In this document: positions 1 through 10,059 of the stretch, in pieces
Numbering within the stretch: the stretch's first letter is position 1
Layout of the letters: every line of letters begins with the position of its first letter
NCBI GenBank assembly: GCA_016802295.1
Contig: JAESIW010000020.1
Location: 62,001-126,000, forward strand
Reading direction: 5' to 3'
DNA length: 64,000 bases
Source of the DNA: Brachionus rotundiformis
Taxonomy: Eukaryota; Rotifera; Eurotatoria; Ploima; Brachionidae
Notes under the pieces: model-generated
Database searches by the model: none
What the model was told of the DNA's origin: nothing
The model's input: the letters and a program-made list of their open reading frames with translations, nothing else
Translations under genes and position numbers: made by a program

Positions 1-846
1 TATCTGTGCAGTTAATTCATTGGCTCCTCAAGGAAATACAAATTAAAGATTTAAATGAATTTATAAAGCTTTTGTCCAAGTGTAACCAACTAGGTTCAAA
101 TTCGAACAAAATAATTGACTATTTGTCTAGTTTGATAATAGGCGAAGAGAATGGCTTGGACAAAGACTGGCTCATAGGTCATTTGCTTCCCTCATTTAAG
201 CTTATTTTAATTGAGACCAAAAGCTCTCATTTAATCATTGAAATGATCAAAATAATAATCAAGAAATTCATTCAAAATACAAATGCTTTTAACTGTGTAA
301 ACTTTTTGCTCATTCAGATGACCACTTGTGTTGGAATTAACCGCGATCTTGACTTGGGTCAATTCGCTGAACTTTTGTGCTTTTACTATTCAGAATTTCA
401 AGGGTATCAAAAGTATTACATCAAAAAGAAGAGTTTGGACAAGTTCAGAACCAAATTTGAAGAATTAACCAGCACTTTTTCTCACATATTAAACCTTTTA
501 GATTCCAATGAACTTCTAAAGACGGTTTTAGACAAATACCAAGAGACAAATTCAATAGATTATTTGAGATTGTTTGTCAAAAAGTGTATAGTCAATAATC
601 TAGCTGTCTTAATTGAACAATATCATCTGAAAGTTATTGACCAGGATCTTATCTATAGCCAAATAGTAGAATATTTTTTGATTTTTAGAATTAAAATAAA
701 ATTTTGTTTTTATTAAGCTTGTTGATGAGAGAAATTTTAAAAGTGTTCTGAATAAACTTGTTGTCGATGAAACAAAACAAAAGATTAAAGAAAAGCTTAT
801 CATTTTAAACGATAATTCATTATATAAGATCAAAAACTGTCAATAA
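1..846 (+). CDS. STAND/NACHT-like protein, 3' end (partial paralogue)
   Basis: This is the C-terminal part of a gene that begins upstream of the window. The exons are 1-665 and 718-846, joined over a 52-base GT-AG intron (666-717) in phase 0, with a TAA stop at 844-846. The frame is fixed by comparison with the complete copy at 25408-29301: base 1 here aligns to base 28459 there, and the proteins differ at only about a dozen positions over some 220 residues before the intron. The 3' exon and the intron sequence differ much more. No catalytic motif lies in this part, which is predicted helical (alpha-solenoid-like) and rich in Leu, Ile and Lys. No stop or frameshift is present, so this copy may be functional. 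The similarity does not continue downstream of the stop codons, so the duplicated block is bounded near the end of the gene. Confidence 0.7.
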
Positions 847-1824
847 AATTTTTATGCACCAATTGGATCATAACAATTAAGAGTTTTTCTTTCAGAAGAA
901 ACAAAATTTAACTAAGCATTTCTTAAATAAGAAGAAATCATTAAGTAAGGCCTTCTTTTGGGTTCCTCATTTGTCAAATAAATATTTAAAAGAATTTTTA
1001 AATATGGTAAATCTGTTTGATTTAATTAAAAATAAAATTTTTATTTTGAGTTTGTTGTTTTATTTATGAACCGTGTCATTTAAAATTAAACTTTTTAGAC
1101 TATCCAGATCTAATAAGTATGAATTAACAAATAAACAATTGTTTATAAAAATTTAATAAAATTAAAACTGAGTTTGGTCAAGTCCTCTTCTCGAGGAAAG
1201 CGCCTCTATTTATCTTCTTACATCTATTTAAGTTAAGAAAAAGTTTACCTTAAAACATTTTCATTGAATGTAGAAATACGAGTTTTTGTTATCCAGATGA
1301 ATTGTGGAGTCCCATGAGCTGAATTTTACCAAGATATTCAAAGAATTATAAAAATTTTATGTATGATTAGAAATATAATAAATAAATAAATTTAATATTA
1401 AAATAAATTAACTTAAAATTATGAATGATTAATTTTTATAATTTCAAATATTTTGTCCAGTTTTGTAAAAATCTGATAAATTATTCGTAAAAATTGAATT
1501 AAATATTTTCTTGCTTGTTGTTTTTCTTCTCACTAGTTCAATCATACCACAAAGATCATACCATCTTTGAAAATAAAAAAAAACTATTAATAACAATTAA
1601 TAACTCTTATAATTCGATTATAATAGCGGGAAAACCCACACCAATGTAGATGCCTTGAAATGATAATAAATTTAAATTTTTAAAGGACAATGGAATCAAT
1701 AAATTTTTAAAAATTTTTCGGGTACCATTCACTATCTTGGTGATTAGTGTTTTTTTAACAAGGTTGATATTAATTATTGGTCAAAAACCTATTGTATGAT
1801 CTTTTCAAATAAAAAAACTATTAC
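847..1824. other. AT-rich intergenic sequence, no gene seen
   Basis: No coding exon, RNA gene or clear repeat is supported here. A faint resemblance to LINE 3' ends (a short GC-richer stretch followed by A-rich sequence near 950-1000) is too weak to call. Confidence 0.4.
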
Positions 1825-2250
1825 TTCCAAATGATTAATCTTTGTGAAAATGAAAAAAAAGTTGTGAATGAAATAGCTCTTTTAGGTTATAAAATAGATC
1901 AGAATCTAAATTTTTCTAAATTAGCATGTAGTATATCATTAGTTGTGAATAAAAAATTATTCAGCATTAAAAGACTATTCTATCTATCAACTTCTGTAAA
2001 ATACAGTTCTTTAAGACGTTTATTTTGCCTTATTTTGATTAATGCTCCACTCTCTTGTGCTATTTCTCAAAAGAGGCAACAATTAAATTGGCTAAGAGTT
2101 ATTATTTGACAATATTTAAATTGTTTAAGTTCAAATTTGATGTAAATAACTTTAACGATATAATTAACTTCTTAGAAAAGTATGGCCTTTATGCATTCCA
2201 AAAAGAATACTAGATAGAATGCTTTCTTTTGCTTATAAAACATAATATAC
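1825..2250 (+). pseudogene. non-LTR retrotransposon relic, C-terminal reverse transcriptase region
   Basis: Translation from 1831 gives the downstream RT region typical of jockey/CR1-like LINEs: a start like 'LGYKIDQNLNFSK', then 'VNKKLFSIKRLFYLSTSVK', after which the reading shifts frame. In the shifted frame it continues with a segment like 'KTFILPYFD', the hallmark of this region. At least one frameshift and several stops (2107, 2210) make it a dead fragment. No endonuclease or FADD motif is present, so this is a 5'-truncated copy. The family assignment rests on recognising the conserved block after the RT palm; the clade is uncertain. Confidence 0.6.
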
Positions 2251-2284
2251 TTAGAAAAATGACTCTAGAAATTTGAAATACACT

Positions 2285-3043
2285 TTGATCTTTTAGATAT
2301 TATCTTGTATTGGCCAAATATGCCTCAATAGTTTAAAGAATCTTATTGATATATTTTTCCAGATATTTGATCACATTTACTGCTTTTATATCTAGGTTAC
2401 CAATTTCTGGCTTAAATTGCATCAATTATTCTAGCTTTCTATCATTAAAATATAATATATCATTAGAATAAGTTGAGTATATTCAAGATAAAATATCATT
2501 TTTTCCTAGCTTATAATACCAATGAAGCATTAGGCGTTGCCACTATCCTACATTTTCCAATTTGTCCTTGTTTCAATACGAGTTTAGTCTCTGTAAGATC
2601 ATCTTTCTAGCCATATTTGGTCATTTGGTCTATCTTATGCGTATAAAATTGCTGGTTCTGTAATTATCAAGATTAAAGATAAAAAATTTGTTTAAGATTA
2701 TGCTTAATAATAGCTAATAAGTAAATTATTTAAAAAGAAAGAAAAATTTTTTTTCACTATTGTCTGGTGAATTCTTGTCTGATGAAGAAGAGAAATTTAT
2801 TAAGTTTTATCTATATAAATATTTTCAGAGCAACAAAATTATTACTATGAAAAAAATTCTCAATAATACTGGAGTATATTTTTCGAATTGAGTTCATAAA
2901 ATGTTAAAAAAGACATTAATCAAATAAAATATAAAACTGAAAAAATTTAGCTGAATGTTTATTTAGAATGATTAATTTAGTAACTTTGTCATCAATCCTT
3001 CATCCTTTGATAACTTTTTCGACCCTTGCCAATTAAAAAAATA
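2285..3043 (-). repeat. Dispersed repeat of unknown family, copy A (empty-site copy)
   Basis: The reverse complement of this stretch matches 60348-61290 over most of its length with scattered substitutions and small indels. It ends near 3043 within the shared word 'cgacccttgccaattaa' and fades near 2285. It contains no intact ORF; fragments of a possible frame exist but carry stops. Compared with copy B it lacks a 159-bp inserted MITE: where B has the element between two TA dinucleotides, this copy has a single TA (near 2868). Terminal inverted repeats or target duplications were not found, so its class is unknown. Confidence 0.7.
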
Positions 3044-3185
3044 CACAAGATCAAATAAAATAAACATTCGATTATAATAAACTCATAAATTTTTTTTTCA
3101 TACAAGAACAATATTTTATTAATTAAATTTTTATCCTGGCATAAAGAACTTCACTGTAAATTGAAGTAACTTATTCTTATATGGA

Positions 3186-3303
3186 GAGTTCCTTAGATTC
3201 ACTCTTATTTTATTCAATAAATATTTTAAAAACGAATTCGTTATTTTTACTACGCTTAAAGTAGTGGCCCGAGTCTAAGTGAAACATATGGTAGCAGCGA
3301 GTG
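3186..3303 (+). promoter_or_regulatory. Putative gypsy LTR 3' end and tRNA primer-binding site
   Basis: The motif TGGTAGCAGCGAG starts at 3289, two bases after a CA (3285-3286) that could end an LTR. A TGG-initial box just before a gag gene is the usual placement of a Ty3/gypsy primer-binding site. The implied tRNA 3' end would be ...CTCGCTGCTACCA, which is not the tRNA-Ser encoded in this window. Only about 100 bases of LTR remain before the arm boundary. A mirror copy lies at 9942-10059 (-). Confidence 0.4.
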
Positions 3304-3315
3304 TTCGATTTGAAT

Positions 3316-4558
3316 ATGGATAAAGAAAGGAAAACCGAAGAAGATACTTCCAAAAGCTGGGAACAGATTAAAAATATGCATCACATGAAAGCAAAATCAT
3401 TAGTTTTTAAATTGGACAAACTAACAAAAATCTATAAGGAGACACTGGAATCTGCATTTTCAATTGCAGAAAGCAAAGATGATACTGAAGTCAGAGAAAA
3501 AAATTGAGAAGAGTTAAAATTAAGTCTCGGTTTGAAAATCAAAGATTTAAAGTCCAAAGAACAAATTGAAGAAAATGAAGACAAGGATGAAGAGCTAGAA
3601 TACCTTTAATCAAAAGTGTATTCTTTATCAACTGAAATTGAAGCAAAAGACATCTATCAACTTCACACTTGGCGACGAGGATTAAACTACAGTGGACCGA
3701 ATATCATCTTCAATAAGATTCAAATCCGAGCAGAAAGACATGAACAACGACAGAAGTGGAGCTACGTGCGGCTCATTCATCTACGGCGGCGAACCGGCGA
3801 CTCTGGGGTCAAGATGGGAGACTTGGCTGGAGCGCTTCGACATCTACCGGACCGCCACGGACCTGTCGCAGACGACAAACGCGGAAAAGGCCAAGGCAAC
3901 ATTTCTTCTTCTCATCGGAGAGGAGGCTTTCGAGTTGTGGAAGACTCTTCGGAAGCCCGACGACACGGACACGCTCAAGGAGGCACAGGAGAAGTTGACG
4001 AAGCACTTCGTGGAAAAGAAATCAGTCTTCACCGAGAAGTGTGTCTTCCGGCGTGCCATGAAGCGCCAGGACGAGTCGGTCAAGGAATACGCCATGAGGC
4101 TACGACGAATGGCGGCGCACTGCGAGTTTGGAGCGGCACTGGAGACCGAGATCTTGAGCCAGTTCGTTGTGGGCGTCGGCATCGATGAGTTCCAGCGCGA
4201 GTGCTGTCGCGTCAATGACCTCGATTTGAAGGCAGCGCTGGAGAAGGCGCGCGGCTACGAGCGAGTGGCCGAGAATGTCAGCGGGCTGCCCAAGCCAACC
4301 TCGGCGGAAATGAGCAGCAGATCAATCAACTACACCGAGCACAGACCGATGAGCAGCGGGGGTAGTAGCAACAACAACAGGCCGAGCTGGTCGACACCAA
4401 GTCTTGGTTTGTCGAGGCAGGACTGTGGATACTGTGGCAGGCGAAGCCAGAAGGAGAAGTCAGAGTGTCCCGCGTTGAACAAGGAATGCAGGAAATGCGG
4501 AATCAGGGGACACTTCGCAAAGGTATGCAGGGCACGAGTGGAAGCAAGGATGCGATGA
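3316..4558 (+). pseudogene. gag: Ty3/gypsy gag polyprotein, left-arm copy
   Basis: An N-terminal charged, coiled-coil-like segment (from the ATG at 3316) is interrupted by TGA at 3505 and TAA at 3607. The capsid-like core then reads open from 3692 to 4558 (288 codons). It contains the retrotransposon-gag pattern (a 'WETWLERFDIY' segment, then 'LLLIGEEAFELWKTL', then 'FxxRxMKRQDESVKEYAMRLRRMA'), and ends with a zinc-knuckle region: CGYCGRR..., then C-x2-C-x4-H-x4-C in 'CRKCGIRGHFAKVC'. The capsid core is strikingly GC-rich against the AT-rich surroundings. A 66-bp direct repeat flanks it (3489-3554 and 4611-4676), so the core may be a secondary insertion or a recombination product. Protease and RT are absent. 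An exact mirror copy is at 8687-9929. Confidence 0.85.
3489..3554 (+). repeat. 66-bp direct repeat flanking the gag core, unit 1
   Basis: It matches 4611-4676 almost exactly: the clear differences are at the second position (aagtcagag versus gagtcagag context) and T versus G at about 3505, which creates a TGA here and GGA there. The spacing is 1,122 bp. Both units are repeated, inverted, in the right arm. Confidence 0.85.
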
Positions 4559-4610
4559 GAGGCGGTCAGCAACGAGCAAGCATGCAGCAGTTCCGAACGA
4601 GGAGCAGTGG

Positions 4611-4676
4611 AGTCAGAGAAAAAAATGGAGAAGAGTTAAAATTAAGTCTCGGTTTGAAAATCAAAGATTTAAAGTC
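4611..4676 (+). repeat. 66-bp direct repeat flanking the gag core, unit 2
   Basis: Second unit of the direct repeat described at 3489-3554. It abuts the gag-hAT junction: right after 'aaagtc' the sequence becomes the antisense hAT fragment. Confidence 0.85.
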
Positions 4677-4677
4677 T

Positions 4678-5739
4678 AGTTGTCTGTTTTTTAGTTAAAT
4701 TCCATTCGCTGAATAATTGATCATTAAGAACGCTTGAAAAAATAAGTTTTTTGTCGCTGTCCATTCCCGAAATTTCGAGCCACTCCAACTTAAATATGGA
4801 ATCCGAAATGGTAGCAATAAACCAGGAGAAATCGAGATTTTGAAAGTTTGAATCGGTATTCTCGAACGCTTTGAGAATATAATCAAATCTTTCATTAATT
4901 TGATTTTTCAACTCAGAAATAAATAATCCGAGGCAAGCAATTGTAGGTTGAAAATTTGTCGAATGTTCGATTAATTGCAATATTGAAGGAACAACCAAAC
5001 TTAATGTAAAATAGCTTTCTCCTTAAATTTATAATTTTAATATTTTTAAAAGCAAATGATTTAAGTGTTTTTACCTTGTATTTCGTCGGTAACATATTCA
5101 AATGGTTCCAAAATTTTAACAATTTCACAAATTTTTTGAAACTCTGTTTGGTTCAATCTTAAGCTAATTTCGTCAATTCGATCTAGTCCATCGTTTAAGT
5201 CGTTTAGTTTTATTTATGTTAAACTCCTTAAACATTTTAGCTCACTATTCCATATTACTTTTATAGGCTTATTAATTGAATTATAATTTTTCCCTTTTAA
5301 AAAATTTGCGAAGTCTTTATTTTGTCCATATTTCGCAGCAATTTTGGTACATTTCGAAAGAGTACGCCGGAGGTTATTGACAGTTTTTAAGCTTTTTTTA
5401 ATGACGAGTTGAATTGAATGTGCAAAGCAACGCATATGAAAATTTTCGGTTATTGGTTGTACGAATGGTATTAAGTCAGCGTCATCGTCCGAACTAGATA
5501 CATCGCTTTCGTCATCAGAATTTATTGTAAGATTTTGACAATCTGCTAGGTCAAATTCATCCTCCCCAACTAAAAAAAAATATAGTATTTTTTAAACATT
5601 AATTAATTTTTAAAGAACCTAAATTTATAAGTTTTCCCATTTTTACCATATTACTCCCATTATCTGTAACTATTTTTACAATTTTATTGCTAAATTAATT
5701 ATTTTAAAAGATTGAACCATTGAAGTTTAATTAACTAAC
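4678..5739 (-). pseudogene. hAT-family transposase fragment, left-arm copy
   Basis: Mirror image of 7506-8567; see that entry for the reading. It is antisense to the adjacent gag, so gag and hAT converge at about 4677. Confidence 0.8.
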
Positions 5740-7013
5740 GCTTGCGCTTGATGGCCTTGTTGAGCAACCTGTTGTCGCAAGTCATTCTGATCTTGACCTT
5801 CTTCGCCTGCCCCACCCCCGGGTTCTCCTGTGAATCTTCCTCCCCTTGATGCAACGCACCTTGCCACTAAACAAATCTGGAAACCGCGATTTGATCGCCT
5901 TGATTCGCTCCTCGATTGGACTCTCAAGGCATCTGCATGCCCAAATGGACCATGGGAGCGTGTCGCCGGCGACTTTTTCGGACCGTTGGCGAACGGCAAA
6001 TTTTAGTTTGTTAATCTATGCGAGTACTCGAAGCAAGTATTCGTCAACGATGCCTGTTTTGGATGAGCTGTTTTCCATTTTTGGCAAACCGCTCATTTAC
6101 AAGTCGGACAACGGCGGACCATTCCAATCACATTCCTTTGCCGAGTATGCACGGGAGCTGGGATTTGAGCATCGCAAGATTACACCACTTTGGCCAAGGG
6201 CTAACGCCAAAAAAGGGCCGCGACGTGGAGCGTTTCATTCGCAACCTAGGCAAGACCATCAGAGGAGCCGAGGCGACGGGAATCAGTCGAGATCAGGCAC
6301 TAAGAGATTTCTTGAGGGCGTATCGGGAAACTCCGAACCTGAAAACCAAGATTTCTCCGAACCTGTTGATGTTCGGCTTCAGTCGGACTTCTGGTTTGCC
6401 TGAACCAGTCCGCGAGCCAGACCGAGCAGAGTGGCATCGATTGGCCAAAGAAAACCACGAACGGTCTAGGAGACGCATGGAGGACGAGTACAATGAGCGA
6501 ACACGCGCGCGCATGAGTGTCATCCGAGTAGGAAGCAGAGTGCTGCTCAAGCTCAAGCGCACTCACAAGTCTAGGCCGGAATGGGATCCGAAGCCGTTTA
6601 CAGTCGTGGACGTCAAGGGCAGCATGGTCACTGCCTCGAGACAAGGTCATTCAATCACGAGGAACTCCTCGTTCTTCAAAGTTTACTTCAGCAGTTTCGA
6701 GGAGGACAAAGTGGTTGTCCAAGAAGTGGTGAGAGGTAGAAGCGGCGACCAGACGAAGTCTGCTGATGAAGTCAGCGCGGCAGCAGCACCAGGTGATGAT
6801 GGCCAGACCAGTGCAAGACCAACAACCAACACAGCAGCGGTCAATGTGAAGTCGGCTAGGGCAACGGGTGTAGGTAGAGGACGCCCGAAGAAGGCCGAGT
6901 CGGAACACCGGGAGCCGGAACGTAAGGCAGCGGGGGTGGAAAGAAGAGTGCTGAATCCGCCTGAGCGAGTTCAACCGGAGCGAGCCGCCAAGAAACGGCA
7001 CGGTCAACAATGA
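5740..7013 (+). pseudogene. Ty3/gypsy integrase, broken, in the palindrome spacer
   Basis: From about 5935 the translation resembles the gypsy integrase core: 'MPNGPWERVAGDFFGPL' carries the first catalytic Asp, followed by a stop at 6006. Then comes 'KPLIYKSDNGGPF' with the second Asp. A frame change near 6205 interrupts the region where the catalytic Glu lies (a 'VERFIRNLGKTI' segment). The C-terminal part is open to 7013: a chromodomain-less tail with 'VGSRVLLKLKRTHKSRPEWDPKPFTVVDV', the usual integrase C-terminal SH3-like fold region, then a long basic tail. The zinc-binding N-terminus is scrambled (5740-5930). It is GC-rich like the gag, consistent with one original element, but protease, RT and RNase H are missing between them. 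Confidence 0.8.
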
Positions 7014-7158
7014 AGCAACCCTGGCTCACTTGGATTTCTAATATATTTATTTTGTTTGGTTGTTTTCTTTCCCTATCTGTTTATGTTTTTTTTTACTTAA
7101 TCTATTTATTCATTAACCTATTGTATGTCATTTATTTGGAGAGTCGAAATTTCTATTT

Positions 7159-7505
7159 AAAGAAAGGGGAAGTTGTGGTGTTCACCACAGATACTTATCG
7201 GTCTATTTATTTATTATGTTTGTGAGCGTTAAGTTACTTATGATATTTATATATTTTATTTTTGGACGATTTATTCTTGCATGTTCGACAAAAAGAAAGA
7301 AAGGGGAAAAAGGGGCGGGAGATAAAAAGAAAAAGATACTTTTGGCTTAAGGGGAATAATAAAGATTTTTTGAGAAAAAAAAAAAAGAAAAAAATCTTTT
7401 CTTTGACCGGACCTTTTATCAACTTCACAATTTCTAGAACAACCATTATTTATAAGAACATATTAAACGATCAATAGATGAGATACTAAATGAATATAAT
7501 ATAAG
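7159..7505 (+). repeat. Putative polypurine tract and 3' LTR remnant
   Basis: A purine run AAAGAAAGGGGAAG (7159-7172) is followed by TGTGGTGTTCACCACA (7174-7189), a 7-bp perfect hairpin that starts with TG as LTRs do. A second purine-rich tract lies at about 7292-7400. This region shows no match to the LTR-end remnant at 3186-3287, so a full LTR pair cannot be confirmed. The position, directly after the integrase, fits a gypsy 3' end. Confidence 0.4.
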
Positions 7506-8567
7506 GTTAGTTAATTAAACTTCAATGGTTCAATCTTTTAAAATAATTAATTTAGCAATAAAATTGTAAAAATAGTTACAGATAATGGGAGTAATATGGT
7601 AAAAATGGGAAAACTTATAAATTTAGGTTCTTTAAAAATTAATTAATGTTTAAAAAATACTATATTTTTTTTTAGTTGGGGAGGATGAATTTGACCTAGC
7701 AGATTGTCAAAATCTTACAATAAATTCTGATGACGAAAGCGATGTATCTAGTTCGGACGATGACGCTGACTTAATACCATTCGTACAACCAATAACCGAA
7801 AATTTTCATATGCGTTGCTTTGCACATTCAATTCAACTCGTCATTAAAAAAAGCTTAAAAACTGTCAATAACCTCCGGCGTACTCTTTCGAAATGTACCA
7901 AAATTGCTGCGAAATATGGACAAAATAAAGACTTCGCAAATTTTTTAAAAGGGAAAAATTATAATTCAATTAATAAGCCTATAAAAGTAATATGGAATAG
8001 TGAGCTAAAATGTTTAAGGAGTTTAACATAAATAAAACTAAACGACTTAAACGATGGACTAGATCGAATTGACGAAATTAGCTTAAGATTGAACCAAACA
8101 GAGTTTCAAAAAATTTGTGAAATTGTTAAAATTTTGGAACCATTTGAATATGTTACCGACGAAATACAAGGTAAAAACACTTAAATCATTTGCTTTTAAA
8201 AATATTAAAATTATAAATTTAAGGAGAAAGCTATTTTACATTAAGTTTGGTTGTTCCTTCAATATTGCAATTAATCGAACATTCGACAAATTTTCAACCT
8301 ACAATTGCTTGCCTCGGATTATTTATTTCTGAGTTGAAAAATCAAATTAATGAAAGATTTGATTATATTCTCAAAGCGTTCGAGAATACCGATTCAAACT
8401 TTCAAAATCTCGATTTCTCCTGGTTTATTGCTACCATTTCGGATTCCATATTTAAGTTGGAGTGGCTCGAAATTTCGGGAATGGACAGCGACAAAAAACT
8501 TATTTTTTCAAGCGTTCTTAATGATCAATTATTCAGCGAATGGAATTTAACTAAAAAACAGACAACT
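7506..8567 (+). pseudogene. hAT-family transposase fragment, right-arm copy
   Basis: Reading through small introns gives a hAT order. First comes 'IVTDNGSNM' (about 7571-7600), the second catalytic-Asp region. An intron of about 50 bases ending at 7674 follows, then an acidic Asp/Ser stretch. Next are 'FHMRCFAHSIQLVIKKSLK' (the conserved RC..H..QL block) and 'KVIWNSELKCLRSL'. After a TAA (8029-8031) the frame continues through 'LEPFEYVTDEIQG', an intron of about 54 bases, 'YFTLSLVVPSILQLIEH' and a 'LNQ..ERF' helix. The N-terminal BED finger, first Asp and C-terminal dimerisation domain are missing. The arm ends inside the first intron, so the duplication breakpoint cuts the transposon. Confidence 0.8.
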
Positions 8568-8686
8568 AGACTTTAAATCTTTGATTTTCAAACCGAGACT
8601 TAATTTTAACTCTTCTCCATTTTTTTCTCTGACTCCACTGCTCCTCGTTCGGAACTGCTGCATGCTTGCTCGTTGCTGACCGCCTC

Positions 8687-9929
8687 TCATCGCATCCTTG
8701 CTTCCACTCGTGCCCTGCATACCTTTGCGAAGTGTCCCCTGATTCCGCATTTCCTGCATTCCTTGTTCAACGCGGGACACTCTGACTTCTCCTTCTGGCT
8801 TCGCCTGCCACAGTATCCACAGTCCTGCCTCGACAAACCAAGACTTGGTGTCGACCAGCTCGGCCTGTTGTTGTTGCTACTACCCCCGCTGCTCATCGGT
8901 CTGTGCTCGGTGTAGTTGATTGATCTGCTGCTCATTTCCGCCGAGGTTGGCTTGGGCAGCCCGCTGACATTCTCGGCCACTCGCTCGTAGCCGCGCGCCT
9001 TCTCCAGCGCTGCCTTCAAATCGAGGTCATTGACGCGACAGCACTCGCGCTGGAACTCATCGATGCCGACGCCCACAACGAACTGGCTCAAGATCTCGGT
9101 CTCCAGTGCCGCTCCAAACTCGCAGTGCGCCGCCATTCGTCGTAGCCTCATGGCGTATTCCTTGACCGACTCGTCCTGGCGCTTCATGGCACGCCGGAAG
9201 ACACACTTCTCGGTGAAGACTGATTTCTTTTCCACGAAGTGCTTCGTCAACTTCTCCTGTGCCTCCTTGAGCGTGTCCGTGTCGTCGGGCTTCCGAAGAG
9301 TCTTCCACAACTCGAAAGCCTCCTCTCCGATGAGAAGAAGAAATGTTGCCTTGGCCTTTTCCGCGTTTGTCGTCTGCGACAGGTCCGTGGCGGTCCGGTA
9401 GATGTCGAAGCGCTCCAGCCAAGTCTCCCATCTTGACCCCAGAGTCGCCGGTTCGCCGCCGTAGATGAATGAGCCGCACGTAGCTCCACTTCTGTCGTTG
9501 TTCATGTCTTTCTGCTCGGATTTGAATCTTATTGAAGATGATATTCGGTCCACTGTAGTTTAATCCTCGTCGCCAAGTGTGAAGTTGATAGATGTCTTTT
9601 GCTTCAATTTCAGTTGATAAAGAATACACTTTTGATTAAAGGTATTCTAGCTCTTCATCCTTGTCTTCATTTTCTTCAATTTGTTCTTTGGACTTTAAAT
9701 CTTTGATTTTCAAACCGAGACTTAATTTTAACTCTTCTCAATTTTTTTCTCTGACTTCAGTATCATCTTTGCTTTCTGCAATTGAAAATGCAGATTCCAG
9801 TGTCTCCTTATAGATTTTTGTTAGTTTGTCCAATTTAAAAACTAATGATTTTGCTTTCATGTGATGCATATTTTTAATCTGTTCCCAGCTTTTGGAAGTA
9901 TCTTCTTCGGTTTTCCTTTCTTTATCCAT
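8687..9929 (-). pseudogene. gag: Ty3/gypsy gag polyprotein, right-arm copy
   Basis: Exact mirror of 3316-4558, with the same 288-codon open core (8687-9553), zinc knuckle and stops in the N-terminal part. Sharing the same disabling TGA and TAA shows that decay preceded the inverted duplication. Confidence 0.85.
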
Positions 9930-10059
9930 ATTCAAATCGAACACTCGCTGCTACCATATGTTTCACTTAGACTCGGGCCACTACTTTAAGCGTAGTAAAA
10001 ATAACGAATTCGTTTTTAAAATATTTATTGAATAAAATAAGAGTGAATCTAAGGAACTC

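Larger units (their letters stand above)
3186..5739 (+). repeat. Left arm (2,554 bp) of giant inverted repeat
   Basis: Every position x in this arm pairs with 13245-x in the right arm (7506-10059). All coding fragments in the two arms give identical translations and there is no net indel, so the arms are identical or nearly so. The outer boundary is sharp: after 'gagttccttagattcac' the match stops, with different flanks on the two sides. The inner boundary is at 'ttaactaac'. From outside in, the arm holds a gypsy LTR end with primer-binding site, a gag pseudogene (+), and a hAT transposase fragment (-). No target duplication is visible at the outer ends. Confidence 0.9.
7506..10059 (-). repeat. 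Right arm (2,554 bp) of giant inverted repeat
   Basis: Reverse complement of 3186-5739. The order from the centre outwards is hAT fragment (+), the 66-bp repeat, gag core (-), the second 66-bp repeat, gag N-terminus, primer-binding site and LTR end. Beyond 10059 ('aaggaactc') the flank is unrelated to the left flank. Confidence 0.9.

Noticed and set aside
2760..2800. CTGATGA...GAAA words resembling a hammerhead ribozyme core
   Set aside because: No stem II can form between the two boxes and no cleavage-site stem is present; the same word is a diverged part of repeat copies A and B.
5727..5999. Minus-strand 90-codon GC-rich frame
   Set aside because: Shadow of the integrase pseudogene on the opposite strand.
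3186..10059. The palindrome as a single active composite transposon
   Set aside because: No target duplication at the outer ends, gag and hAT are both broken, and no complete transposase or RT is present.
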